The notes: generated from the sequence alone by a model not told the origin. DNA of 64,000 nucleotides from Nymphalis io (GCF_905147045.1 NC_065900.1:10374501-10438500), one strand, 5' to 3'. Numbered from the stretch's first letter, positions 35,054-50,000 are shown. Made by a program: numbers and translations.

Positions 35054-38000
35054 GTAAGTATATTTTACATAAATATCTTAAATACTTAACAGTTTATAAA
35101 TTTTATTTATGTCTAAAAAAAATAAAATTTCGCGAGCTTAGACGAATTGTTATTCTCGTTGTATTCATTATATGTTTGACTTGACATGATACTACTTTCC
35201 AGCATAAAGTTTTTATGAATAAATGTTTTTTGAACGATAAAATGTTACAAGTACTTATTTAGTTGCTGATTAATACATTATGTAATATATGTATTGCTCT
35301 TTTTAGTATTCTTTCACTTTCTCAAGACAGTTCTATATCAAAGGAAAACTTGGTAAATTATATTTTTCATATTTAATGAATAGATGTTTATATACCTAAT
35401 ATGAATATTTCTGTGCCTGTATCCTTAGTTTGCAGCTTATTTTACAAGTTTAAAATTAATTTAATATAAATGTTTTTTAAAAAGTAATTTTAATTATCGG
35501 TAGTTTATCGCTATTCAACTTTCATGATATGTTTTATAAAGTTAAATTTACAGGCAGTAATGGACTGCTCTTGTAAAGTGAACGCTGAATGTCTCTTGTC
35601 GCTACTAACGCCTAGGTAGGCTACTAGACTCGAATTTTCTCTTTAATTTTAAATAGTTTTAGAAAGTTTATTTTTGTAACTATGAATGATATAGTATAAC
35701 AGTTTATTGATATGAGGAAGTAGATAAATATTTAGTTAAATGTAAATAGTTATCTTGAATTTTAAAGATATGGTATCATAAAGATTATATTTTTGAATAA
35801 TAATTCACGTCTTTTATTACAAATGACTAAGTGGGTTTACGACAATTCTTAATTTTTTTAAGTTTAAAACAAATTAGTTATTTCGCTATCATCAACTTTT
35901 AATAGACCCATAATGTATCATACATCAGCATGTTTTATCAAGGTAGTTTTTTGGACAAAAATACCGGCTAGTATGACTTTATGAAACTCTTTGAATTTTC
36001 AATAAATCGATATTTATAATCATCTAAATTGCCAATTGCCTTAATTTTCTGTTTCGGTTATCTATCTCTATCTATAAGTAGACTGCATGCCGGTCTCGCG
36101 CTGTCGAGTCGTCCCATGACCTAGGAGAAAAATACCTAATTTTAATGTTGTTTTTTGTTATATAAAAGTTTTAAACAAGCTAAAAACAATTTTAAATTAG
36201 AGCTTAATTATTTAATGTCGAAATATTAAGATTCGTTGACTAGCGCACATTAATTTGCTTCCTTTCTCTCACGTTTCAAAGGCATTATATTAAATGAGTT
36301 CCGGATAAATGCTGGGACAAAATTGTACACGCGATTATAATTGACCGAAGCCTACCTACTAGAATCTTTGCAAAATTTCATACTAAACAAAGTTTATTTT
36401 TTCAATTAATTAAAAAGTATTTTATTTAATGCATATGTATTCTATACCATTTTTTTTCTGATTGCTAAGTTATGTGTGGGCTCTTTCGTTTAACTGAATA
36501 ATACTGTTTAACATTTTTCTACCCCCTTTCGATATATGAGTGAACCAAATGAGGGACATTTTAGATGGAATGGTTGGCGGCGCATTGCGCTGTAAACGTC
36601 GATAAATATAGGGAACATCAGGATATTTTAAAAATATCTACTAAAAGATATTGCAGTATCCTTGTCCTCACCTAGATTTGTTTTCACTTCCCTATTCCAA
36701 TCGTAGTAGGAATAAAGGTAAACAAACCGTAGATTTACAAATTGCATGCAATTTTCTAATTGTTCTATTTTATTACGCACTATAAACTGTTTTTGATTAA
36801 TTTACCTTTATTTATAGTACACACTATTCCACTCAACTAGTTATAACCACATTAATTTAACTTTCGAAGTTCCGATTACAACTTCGCGTATATTGAAAAC
36901 GCCAAATTTATGCGAATCCCATAGTGAATATCATATATTATTCAAGATCTCGACCAATGATATCGCGTTAATTGATATCGATGTTAAACTTGTTTATTTG
37001 GGTTTATTCATCTTGTGGTTGGAACAGGCTTTATTTATTAGTCTACTATGAAAAGTAAGAATCTGCTTGGCAGGAATTCGTAGCCATCAGCGTTAAATGA
37101 AAAAAGGCAAAGGTCATCTTCAATTCAGCCTTTTCATTTGTAGCAAATATCTTATCTGCATTAACAATTAGATGATATTAAATTTATATTATAAAAATGA
37201 TGAATGGTAGATATTATTTTATCGATTACAACAATCCATTTTTATATCATCAAAAAAACAGCGCCATTATTATTAGTTGTACAAATTATTACAATCGTTA
37301 TAACAACATATTACATAAATAAATATAATTACTGATTTCAAAATTACGTGTGTTGTGTATTTTTTACTTTTACTTTTTGCGTTATAATATCATAATAAAA
37401 AAATATGATCAAATTAAGCTTTTGCCTTTAGGTTGCATTGAATTAAATTCAGAATTTAATTACCTTTTATAAAAATGATTGGTAAATTTATTGAAATATG
37501 TGTACATGATAGTAAATATTAAGGCTATTGACCTTTCACTGTCGTTTTTCACGTAGGTGTAACCGCAGGTTAATAACCCGGTAACTTTAATAATTTGGAA
37601 ATAATTACATCATTTTGTAATTACTATTCATAAATAAAGTAAAAAGTATTTATTCAAAAGACATGATATAAAACAACTGTTATATTTATATTTAATTTAG
37701 TACTATTCTACTGGATTCATAATTCTTGAAACCGAGACTATGAAAATGTTAATTAAAGCAAAAAGATAACCTTAAGTTTTTGAAATTAATTAAAAAATTG
37801 TAAATTGTCTACTACAAATACAGTTTAATCAGTTGTAGATAAAAGGTTAAGGACCTAACGCCATCTGTTATCTAGCGGCGGTAACCGCAAATGTGGTTCG
37901 TATCTATGCTATCGCTGAAAATTTTCCTATTTTCCCAGGAGCGAAACCGCGATGAGTCCAGCGCCCCCCGCGCCTCGAGACAAAAACAACACACAGTTCG

Positions 38001-41000
38001 CCTGTAGCAAGCAGTCGCTCGCTGTCAGTGGAAGAACGTGTACGTACGAAATGGAACGCGATCGTATTGGTGTCTGGGGCTCCGGCGACGGCCAGTCCAA
38101 CAGCCGGCTCTCGGGCCTCGACCGCCTAAAGCACCCCGGACTCAACAAGGTGAGAATATCGCGGACTGCTTATTATTCGGCTAGGTCATGGTTCACAATC
38201 GGAAGTATATATATATATAATTGTATCAGTTGGTCATTGGCCCACTCACTTTTATTTTACAGTAACGTCATTATAGTAATATGCCATTGTCGTTACGTAA
38301 ACAATCATGAAATGGTTTGTTTTGGAATTTGCGGTTTAAAGTTCACGTGGATCGGAATGTCAACAAACTTTAAAAACTGCATTGTCTTTGTTGTATCAAA
38401 TTTGGATTTCCTTTTGATAATAATGTAAACAATAGGTATGTGCAACATTATTTTCTGTAATAATATTGATAGTTATAGTCTTCAAGGGGCTTAACGGTTT
38501 CCATAGCTACCATATTTAATGTCATATAAAGTAATGTAAGGCCACCATGGTATCGAATCAATAACTCTCGTCGTTAATGGTATTCATATTCGAACCCTTT
38601 ACGAATACTCATTGAAGTGAATGCGGCTTGCCGGTTACTATGCTAGTCTATAGAATGGGCCCCAATTTAAATACACTCATCAGGACTTAGGGCTTAAGAG
38701 TCCATTCGAAATGTACGTATCTGTAAGGGTATTTCAATTTCAACTATATTAAAAAGTTCCACTTTATAAACAATAGGAAATAATAATAATGAAATAATAC
38801 TAGTAGTTTCTTACTTATTTATTATTTAAAAAAAGTTTTGATTATTGGTTGAAATTAATTTTATAAAAAACATAATCAAGCATGTATTCTGACATACGTC
38901 AGAACCATAATAATATATCTCATAGGTAATAGTAGGTACATACATTTACATTTGACTTTATTATTATTATTTATTAAAAACAATACGAATTTGTTTTGTT
39001 TAAATATAAGTATACATATTCACAATGTCTTTACGTTATTAAACGATTAAATTATATTGTAATTGCATTTAAACAATGTAACTATGAAAGAGAATGATTT
39101 AATGACATAAGTAAATTTTGGGATGCCTGTAATACTTTACAGCTCTCGGCATTATGCCTATTGAAAAAAGGTATAGATTTTAATCAGTGTGTAAGTTAAA
39201 GGAATGTAGGTATATTTAATTTGCCCCGTTTTGCTGGTAATTGTACAAGTACCGAACAAATGTCCTGTCGTCTGCATTGGCTCGTTATCTAATCGAGATG
39301 ACATCGTCTGTCGTTATTTACAATAGAAACAGACAAATAATATATTGGATAAATCACTGCTTCCACTTATTTTATTAAATTTTCAACATCTAAATGTAAT
39401 ATATAAAATAAAGTAATTTTATTCAGTAGATTTTAATTGGACGTTTCATTTTAAAAGTTTTTTTCAAGTTATTGCAAGAAAGTGTATAATTATACGCACA
39501 CAAAAAAGCAGTGTATAATTTTTTATCTTGTGTGTAACTCGACAAATAGAAAGCCTCTAATTTGAACATTTGAAATAATTAGTTAAATTATATAAATCTT
39601 GGTTATGTAAGAATATAAATAAATAACAAATAACAAAAAGGTAGATTTTACTACTGGCAAACACAAGCACCAACTCTAACGTTTCATGTGCTTAATTTTA
39701 GTTAATAGTAATTTAATTCGTTTAGGCACACAACGTAGCATACAACACCTTCTCTTTAAGGAGAGAGGAGGCATTTGTCCAACTGTGGGAGATTTACTAG
39801 ATGTTGCTTTACTTTTTACTTTGTAGTTGATGTACATGGTACAATAGTTTGTACCTCAGTGAAAAATAACACACCAATTAAAAATATTAAAAAAACACGA
39901 CTGCCACACTGCCGCTATATTGGTTTTTTTTAAAAAAAATTGTAGCCAGACTCCCGGGATAATTCTAAGGATACCATGACATCCAAATCTGTTCAAACAT
40001 TTAAAAGTTTTGGTCGAATAAAGAAATTTACATACATACATGAACCCTGAAAACATTATACTTATTTTTAAGCACTCTTTTTAAAAACAATCAACGTCTT
40101 CAATATTGTCAAAGGCATTTTCTTTACTTCTTTGTATTCTTTTTAGGCGCTCATCCTTCGAATTCTAAGAATAAAATAAACGCTCGATGTAGATAACAAA
40201 GAAAATCCTTAATAAAACGAAACCCTTTGGAAGGGACTTAAATGTTTACGGGGTGCACAATTAAACGTATAACAATTATTCAAATGAAATTGTCGAGCTA
40301 CAGACTATGTAGGCTATAGGAAAGGTTTAAGAATAAAAAAAAATAGTGTTCTATAGTTTTTTTTAATATAAGAATCACTGACTTCGTTGTTAAGGCAACA
40401 CTTAAAAAAATCTATTTAAAAATCTATTTAAAAACATACTATGTCATCATGCTATGACAAAATTTCATGAAGATAATAGCAAAAATAAAATACTTAGGTA
40501 CATTAATTTTCCGTTTAAGAAGAAATAAACAGCATTACATAAATATATTATGGTGTCTTGTTTTTTTATATAAATCAGCATTTACGACGGTAAGCACAAG
40601 ACCCACATAACACACACCATTTCTATATGTTTTCACTGCTCTTTCGTAAATTGTCCTTAAAGATAACGTCATATACACTTTTCTTATTAATTCCAAAGTT
40701 TTGATAGATTTTTAATTGCAATTTAGAAAGTAGGTAGGTAATATGTGTATATAATGTGTAATATTTGTTGAACAAAACGAGGTAATAGGATTCATATAGG
40801 TATCAGAATATAAAATTGCGTTTGTGGTTATAAAGTGACCTTGCTAGAAGTGTATTATTATACTTTAGCCTCTGTAATGTTACAATAATATGTGACTACG
40901 AATATTTTGTCTTGAAATGACATGATCATTTCATAATCTAATAAAGTTTGTGTACCGCATCCCATCATATTAAAAGATAAATATATTTTAAATTAGTGTA

Positions 41001-44000
41001 ACTAACCTAACTGATAAGCGTTTTGTATCACGGTTTTCACATTCATCGATACGATAACGATAATCGGGCCCGATACGATAACGTGGCTTGTAAAGAGTAT
41101 AAAATTATAACTAAGCGTTTGTTTCCATGTAGCGAATATCTGAAGATGTTCCAGTTAAGATTTGTGGATGGTTTGTCCAGACAAACCATCCACATAACCA
41201 GTTATACATACGTAATATCTATGTATATCAATTCCAATTCAAGTAGATTCTTATAAAATCTATTGAATCATAATGTACGAATTATATGAATTAAATATGA
41301 AGCTAACTTGTAAGTAGAAATAAATTCGTACAAAAAGAACAGTCCGTAAAAATCGCACGATCAAAGCTAGTACTCAGTCGCAACAGAGCTCTCCTGTTAA
41401 GGATTGTACCCCATAAACAAAATTGCTAATCTTTAATTGAATTTGTATGGATAAATCCAGTACAATGCTAAAACTAAAATATTGTATGTATCTAAATTAT
41501 ATTTGAAAATATAATTTAGATACATACAATATTTGATTGTATTTGACCGAAGAACTAATAATTTACGGGCATTAGGGATTTTAGTAAAACCCTTTTTTTA
41601 CAATGATAGAAATATTTTGCCGCTTACTTACATTTTCTTTTCGCGAAAAACCACATCTATTTTACGTATAATTAATACATATACCTATTTGTTTCCTAAA
41701 TCAGTCGCTGCAGCACTGTTGAGACGCCCTTAATCCCTTATTAAGGATTTTATTGACAGCGCTTTGTATCATATTATAGTTAATAGAACTATATAATATT
41801 TTTCAGAATAATAAGTAAAATGTGTGCAAAACTATAATAAAATTAATTAGAATATTATAACCTAGTGCCGGTCGTTGTAGATAGAAAAAACATAGAAATG
41901 ACTCTGAAATTTTGCTAGCTTTAGGCACGCTCTTAATGCAAATAATTTATAATTTGTTTTACGACGCAGCACCGTTATGATTTGATGGATATACATAGAT
42001 CATATTTGTGACGGTTTTATCTCGATATTATTATTCATCGGCAAACACAAGATTACTTATGCCTGGTTCAGAATCCGTGCTCTTTGGTTAAGTAATTTTA
42101 TGCGCTGAGTGTTTTCGCCTCGTCCTGTACGAGTATGATGAACTTATAATTATCATTATATACCAAACACTATTGAAATAATTATGGTCAAAGCATGATT
42201 GTCTCTCCCATTCTGTTTAATTGTCAGCGAGAGTATCTGCCAGACGGTATATTCTAGGATACCGAAACCACAGAATAAAAAGATTTTTTTTTTTCCTTTA
42301 GGTAACGTAGGTAAAACGATATCGCATCGGACTATTATAGCATGATGCGGTATTAGCATGTGAAAGTGCTTTTATCGCAATATTGGCACGAAGGATTAAC
42401 GTAGCCATGGCAACCAGATATAGATTTGAGTAAATTGCTTTTACTATCCTAGTTTTCCGGTGACTGTCGAGTGTGAAGGTTTTTGTTATTGAATCCGATA
42501 AAAAGGGACGCGTTAAATTTTCTTGTGCAAAAGTTACAGTGTTCCTTAAACATATAATTATGTATAATAATATAAGCTCGAAATTTCTTATATTAAAAAT
42601 AAGACAAACACAGTTTATTTTAATTTGTCACGCGCTGTATGTTTGCTGTTCTGTAAAACGCATACTTAATACTTATTATCAGTTGTACTTTTTATACACA
42701 TTATACATATTTACTTTAAAAATATTTGAAGTAGATTTAAATGTATATATTATTTAATATATATATATATATATATATGTAAGTAATAAGAAAATATTAT
42801 TCTTATACTGTCCAAATATTTGATTAAAAAAGAATTATTTGATTTTTAGGTTTGATACTCAATTATCTAATTGATTAATTGTAATCAATCAACAGCCAAT
42901 CGTTGTCCACTGCTGAATATAGGCCTCTTCCAAGGTGCGCCAAAGCTCCCTGTCCTCCGCCTTCCGCATCCAGTTGGTGCCCGCCACCTTCTTAAGGTCG
43001 TCGGTCCACCTGGCTGGAGGGCGCCCTACGCTGCGCTTGCCGATTCGCGGTCTCCACTCTAGGACTCGTCTGCTCCAACGGCCATCGGTCCTACGACATA
43101 CATGACCAGCCCACTGCAACTTCAGCCTGCTAATTTTGCAAGCTATGTCGGTGACTCCGGTTCTTTTCCGGATAATCTCATTTCTGATCTTATCCTTCAA
43201 AGATACTCCGAACATAGCTCGCTCCATAGCACGCTGAGCGACTTTGAATTTGTGGACTAGTCCCGCAGTTAGTGTCCACGTTTCGGCACCGTATGTCATG
43301 GCAGGTAAGACACATTGGGTGAAGACTTTCTTCTTCAAACATTGCGGTATAGACGACTAGAGAACTTGACGAAGGTTGCCAAATGCTGCCCATCCCAAGC
43401 GAATTCTTCGATCGGTTTCCTTCTCGAAGTTGTTCCTACCGACTTGTATTATCTGTCTTAGGTAGGTATATTCACTAACAACTTCGAGAGGTTTCCCCTC
43501 GATGTATATCGGTCCCGGCACGACATGCCTATTGAACATGACCTTGGTCTTGTCCAAGTTTATACCGAGACCGACACACCGGGAAGACTCGCCTAGGCTA
43601 CGCAGCATTTCGGTGAGTTGTTCCAGCGACTCTGCTATGATGACGATATGGTCGGCAAATCGAAGGTGTGAGATGTACTCGCCGTTTACATTGACTGCAT
43701 ACCAAGTCCAATAAAAGAGGGGCGCACTGGTCATCAATACTGATTCCCACGGGTTTTTCCGATCTTGAAGAGAACAACTGCCCATAAAACCTCTCTACTT
43801 CTCTGACAATCTCAGGCCTAGAGGTAACGACCCCACCATTTTCAGTTTTAAGTTTTGTCAGACGCGGCCTCCCAAACTTGCGAGCGAACACTTTCGATCC
43901 CCGATTTTGCCCAATCGCAGCTTTGATGGCACGGGTATTGGAGCGTTGGAGATCGCGTCGCGTCAGCGTTTTTATTGTTCGATTTAAGGCCTTATCTGAC

Positions 44001-47000
44001 AAAAACGATGGTAGTTCTCGTCGTTTTCTCATAAGCTCGAGTGTCTCAGCAGAGAGTTTTGGTGCGTTGTCTCTTCTCTGTGGCGGAAAACACTTGCGGG
44101 ATGTGTTTTGCAGTATTTTGACCAGCGTGTCGGTTCTCTCATCAATGCTGCTTATGGTTTCCAACGCGGTGAATTGATTTTGAAGTTCCATTTGGAACTT
44201 TTCGGAGCCTTGAGCAGCTTGGAGCATGGTAGGTCGGAGAGTAGACCTCATCATTTTCGATCTTTCGGCTTTGAAGTCGATATTTAGAGTGCCTCGAACC
44301 AAGCGGTGATCACTTCCGGTATTAAACCTGTTGATCAATGAAACATCTCTAAATATGTGCCTTTTATTCGAAATTATAAAGTCTATCTCGTTCCTTGTCA
44401 CGTTATCGGGGCTTCGCCAGGTCCACCTCCTCTGAGGCTTCTTTTGAAAGAAAGAATTCATCAAAAAGAGCCCCTGCGCTTCGAGAAAGTTTACCAGCAT
44501 TTGCCCCCTGTGATTTCTGCAGCCCAAGCCGTAAGGTCCGTATTATATCCGTCCGTATATTGATTATTATATTAATATATTATATATATAGTATTAGTCC
44601 GTATATTGTATTCCCACTATTTAGCATTAAAATCTCCTGTAACAACATTATAGTGGGCCTTCGAGGTGTGGTTGAGGGCCTTTGCGATGTCCTCGTACAT
44701 CGCTTCGACCACATCATCAGAGTATGTCGAAGTTGGCGCATATACCTGTACGACCTTCAGGGAGTACCTGTCGGAAAGTTTTAGGACAAGGTACGCTACC
44801 CGGTTCGACATACTACTGATTTCCCCAATGCTGCTAATGAGATCCTTTTTGACTAGAAAACCGACACCACCCTGGGAGAGGTTATCACCTTCGTGGAAGT
44901 AGAGTAAGTTACCGGACTCTAGAGTTATCGTGTCCTCCCCCTGTCTGTCTTCGGACTTCAGATAACCCCAGTATATGCCAGTTTATATGACTTAACTCAA
45001 CTTCTAATTCGGCGAGGTGATGGTCCAGCCTCATCGAGCGTCCATTGTACGTTGCCATGTGAAGTCGCTTTATACGGTAGCCTGCCGTGAACCGGTGATT
45101 CTTAGCACCCCCTGCCCTGCCGATACCGCGACCGCTACCTTGGTCGGGCCTAGCGCGCTTGCCGGTAACTGGGGGCCTTTTTTTGGGCGCATCTGCCATT
45201 AAGGAGGGTTTGCCCATACTCGCCGCGCTGGGCAGGCGTGTTGGCGAGCGCAGTAAGTTGTAAGTTGGTAAGATGTTTATGTGGGGGGACGCTGCTGCCC
45301 ATCCCCCCTTTTCCCCGTCCCTCAGTCGCCTCTTACGACACCCACGGGATGAGATTGGGAGAGTACTATTCTAAGCCGGTACTCCACGGTACGATTAATT
45401 GTAAATGTGCAATTAAATAAACGAGAGTTTTAAAAATAATATAATTAATCGGTATTTATCTAAAATATTTATATATTTAATAACATTATTGACCAAATTA
45501 TTGTAGTTCGTACCAAACGCGGACTAAATAATGCCTGAAGGCATTTTCTACTAGCCTATCTTAAGATCGCGTCTAAAGCCAGCAAGACGTCACATTTCGC
45601 TCGCGCCTTATCGCACGCCCCTCTCGCGACACGATCTCATTTTTATGCTTTTTCTATCTTCAATGACCTTGTTTTTCGTGTTGCACATATTTTACAAATT
45701 ATTCTGAAGGTTTCATATTATAATTAAAAACGATATCTTTCAACTATAATATGATAATAAATATAAAGCGCTGTCATTTTTTTTACTCGTCTCAACAGCT
45801 CCGGTTCATGATCATTACAAAAGATTAGCAATTTAAATTTAAATATATGATAGGAGAAACTATTATGCAAATTACATACGTATACTTGACGATAAAATTT
45901 TGTAATGCTTATTGCATTTCGAACACAATCGTACAAAATTAATTTAAGTTAACAACATTTTTACGAATAGCTTATGAACGCAGTACTACAATTGTTGATA
46001 TAATACTCAAATAAATCGCACACGTGATATAAATATCATTATATAATGGAATTAATTTATATTAAAATAAAATATCTGATAATAAATGAGTAACTTCATT
46101 TAAGTTATTTTTTAAAAGTAATCTCGGTATAAATATCTCGATATTTATATGATTGTGTTTGATTATGTCTCAAAATGGAATTGTTATTATGACAGCTAAC
46201 AATATCAGTCGACTGTTCCACCTTGTACGGGCACAGCATAGGTCAGGTGTAGGTCTTGCATGCTCTACTTTTGAAGCTCATATACTTGCATATATATATA
46301 TATATCCTTGCTATAAGATAAAAGATTAGCAATTTAAATTTAAATATATGATAGGAGAAACTATTATGCAAATTACATACGTATACTTGACGATAAAATT
46401 TTGTAATGCTTATTGCATTTCGAACACAATCGTACAAAATTAATTTAAGTTAACAACATTTTTACGAATAGCTTATGAACGCAGTACTACAATTGTTGAT
46501 ATAATACTCAAATAAATCGCACACGTGATATAAATATCATTATATAATGGAATTAATTTATATTAAAATAAAATATCTGATAATAAATGAGTAACTTCAT
46601 TTAAGTTATTTTTTAAAAGTAATCTCGGTATAAATATCTCGATATTTATATGATTGTGTTTGATTATGTCTCAAAATGGAATTGTTATTATGACAGCTAA
46701 CAATATCAGTCGACTGTTCCACCTTGTACGGGCACAGCATAGGTCAGGTGTAGGTCTTGCATGCTCTACTTTTGAAGCTCATATACTTGCATATATATAT
46801 ATATATCCTTGCTATAATTTTTAAATAAGGCTACTTCCATTGTGTTGTACTCTCATGCAAGAAAATATAAACGACGCTCCAAATACGCTCGGAGTTTTAG
46901 TTAAGCGTAATTCTTCGTAGAAAATTTCATAGATAAATAATTATGAAATGAAAACGTTTCGTAAATTAGTAACTTAAATAATTTTGACATTTTGTTTGAA

Positions 47001-50000
47001 TTCTCATCAAAATATAATTATTATCGTTAGTTATTAGTATTGCTATTTTAATAATAAAGACGATCCTATTTTCAGAGAATTAATGGTATAGCTATATTCC
47101 CATATAGTTAGGGTCGAACCTGCGACTTTCACATCGCTAGGTAGTATTTATAACCATTAACCTATAGACGCTTAAATTATAACAAATATTATATTCGCGT
47201 CTACGTTTAAATAATCGCTTGTAATTACTCAAATCAAAGGTAATCCTCTATTTCAAAGCAGCAAAGACTTGACACTCAGTTTGATGTTTGATATTAATCA
47301 AATCGTGTGACATTCAATTAATATTATTCCAGCTGTACAATGATAATGTTATTTTTTATAGTTTGTAATTATATAAGTGTAGTCTTACATTTGTTTTAGA
47401 AGTAACCAAAATGTATTTGGCTAAATAAGACAAATATACAATTTGTTTTTTTTTTCGTAGTTTTAACTAACTCTTTGTTTAAAATAGACAGCATACGCAA
47501 AACAAACACATCATTAAAAATAATACAATTATAGAAGAGTTGTGGTGTAAATTGTAGAGCAAAAAATGCAAAGAATATGAACATTTTAAATTTTTTTTTT
47601 TTATAGAATAGAAAGGTGGACGAGCATATGGGCCACCTGATGGTAAGTGGTCACCAAACGCCCTTAGACATTGGCATTGTAAGAAATGTCAACCATCGCT
47701 TATAGCCAATGCGCCACCAACCTTGGGAACTAAGATTTTATGTCCCTTCTGCCTATAATTACACTGGCTCACTCACCCTTCAAACCGGAACACAACATTA
47801 TCAAGTATTGCTGTTTTGCGGTAGAATATCTGATGAGTGGGTGGTACCTACCCAAACGAGCTTGCACAAAGCCCTACCAACAGTAAATTAAAATATATAT
47901 ATGTATCGTATTTCGATTTTATAATATTATTTTGAGTAAAAGTGTGGTTAAAATGTGTGTTTTACTGTGATCGTAAGAGTAAACCTTATCGCACACATCA
48001 ACGTTACCAGTGACATAACGTTAACAAATTCGTAAAATTTGAACTGCGGTGAGTCATATTGCATTGCGGTGAAAATAAGTCATAATATGTATTCATACAT
48101 GCGTTTGTATTTAGGTTTATGAATGAAAAACATAATACTTATATGTTTATACCGTATACTTGGTAGCACTCGCTTTAGAGATTATATTACATCTTATGAC
48201 GTCGTTATCGTTTACTGGAAACTAAGAATGTAGTTTTATTTATTAATTAAAAAATAAATTTTAAATTAAATGTACTTTTTGAAGGATTATCCTATATTAT
48301 TCGAAATTTAATTACATAATTACAACATAACACATTATTTTTTGTATTTAAACTTATAATGTTGATTTTTATAATATAATTTATTAAGCTTTGTTAAAAT
48401 ACTACGTTTCTCTGAGCTAAATTTATTATCATATCAATTTCTAATTAATAATTATATACATACGTGTTACAATTAAGCACAAATAGTGAATTGAAAAATT
48501 TAGAGATCGTTAGACAAGTTTAATCTAGATCAGTATAAAGGAAATATTTTTTGTCATCATAAGCGCGTAAGTCATGTTGAGTTACAAAATATCAAGAAAA
48601 CTGGAGTAGAACGAAAGTCCGTGAAATATACATACATGAATTGTAAACGATTGCTTTAACTTCAAACGTATTTCTTGATAGTTGCCTCACCTCCGTGTTA
48701 CGTCATTGTTAAGTAATCTATCGTGTTCTCAAAACATCTGTTGCAGCTCGCAAAAACTTTGCACTTGACATAATATTGTAACTTATTACGGTCAGTGTCA
48801 CGTCAATTAGTTGACACGGTACGTAATTCTGATCGGAATTAGGATTAAAATTGACTAATTTATTAAATCACTTCATCTTACTTCGAACTATTTTTGTTAT
48901 TTTAATATTATCCATCTATATTTATTTATTTACTATTAATTAAATAATTCTATATAATGATCAAGTAATTTAGCATATTGCTGACTCCTGTCACGGCTTC
49001 ACACCTGTCAAAAAAAAGGTCTAAAAATGGTTTATATCGTAATACACAATATCAATATTTGTTTACGCGGCATCTTCGTATTTCAGTCGGTTTTCACAAA
49101 ACCATAATGATTTATATACCTAAATATTTCTCATGAATCACTCCATTAGGGCAAGCCAATGAAATTCCGTTTGCTGATTTTAGTGTTTATCGCGTTCAGA
49201 CAGACGCGGCGGTGGGACTTTGTTTTATAATGCGTAGTGATATTAGATGACAATGATTTCTAATAATTTACTTGAGAAATCATTATATAGAGTCACGAAT
49301 AATTGACAACGATACAAACGAATTTGTCTGTCGACATTCAAACTAAACCTTCATATAAAGCGGTAACGCTTTTATAATAACCTTCAATATGCCACAAAGC
49401 CTCCAAAAGCTTTGACCTTAATCTCAGCAATAAGTTATGTGGAGCGAACCCGACTGTATTTATGTCGCCCCGGGCGTCACAGTGGCCGCGTGAAATGTTA
49501 GATATAATTTTTAAATGATGATAAACGAGGTAACACTCATATACATTTAATTAATAGTGATGATAATTAGTATCGTTTTATGAGAAATAAAAAATAAACT
49601 CGAATTGTACAAAGAAATATATATTTATTTTTATACATATATGTATGTACCTAGATAAGATACTAGTCGCTAGGCGTGAAAAAGGAAAATATTCCAGGAC
49701 CTACTCTCTCTTCACAAGTTTAAATATGAAACAAACATAAAAAAATCGTTTAAGTTTAATTTGGTTTTAGTTATATTTCATTGTCCAAAGTGATTCATAC
49801 CAATAAACAAAAACCTAAATAAAAAAAAATTATCTTTCGCATTTATAACACTTGCTGTTCTCTATTACTTCGCCCGCGTCTGTATTTTTCTCGTAAATTT
49901 TGTAATCTATATGGCAACGAGGGTGTTCTTATTCAAGTCACAGGCTACCGTATGTCTTTAATTCCTATTGGTTTAGTACTTTAGTTCTGATGAACAAAGC

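Larger units (their letters stand above)
42885..45392 (-). mobile_element. RTE-clade non-LTR retrotransposon, internally deleted and inactive
   Basis: Minus-strand insertion flanked by perfect GATTAATTGTAA copies at 42873-42884 and 45393-45404. In order: 5' UTR, N-terminal basic leader (45217-44909), apurinic endonuclease pieces with VVTGDFNAK (44811-44617) and GSDHRLVRGTL (in 44527-43598), then only the end of the reverse transcriptase (SHLRFADHIVIIAESL, 43785-43357) and the C-terminal LQWAGHVCRRTDGRWSRRVL region (43338-42889). The fingers and most of the palm are missing at a junction near 43690-43735, FADD has become FADH, and there are frame changes and at least one stop. The tail is a short (TTGA)n, as in RTE elements. 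Confidence 0.9.

Noticed and set aside
42473..42757. 94-codon ORF before the RTE insertion
   Set aside because: AT-driven composition, ends in a microsatellite, no homology seen.
45724..46437. Two near-identical minus ORFs that look like a duplicated gene
   Set aside because: They are the same non-coding segment read twice in the tandem duplication, with different ends outside it.
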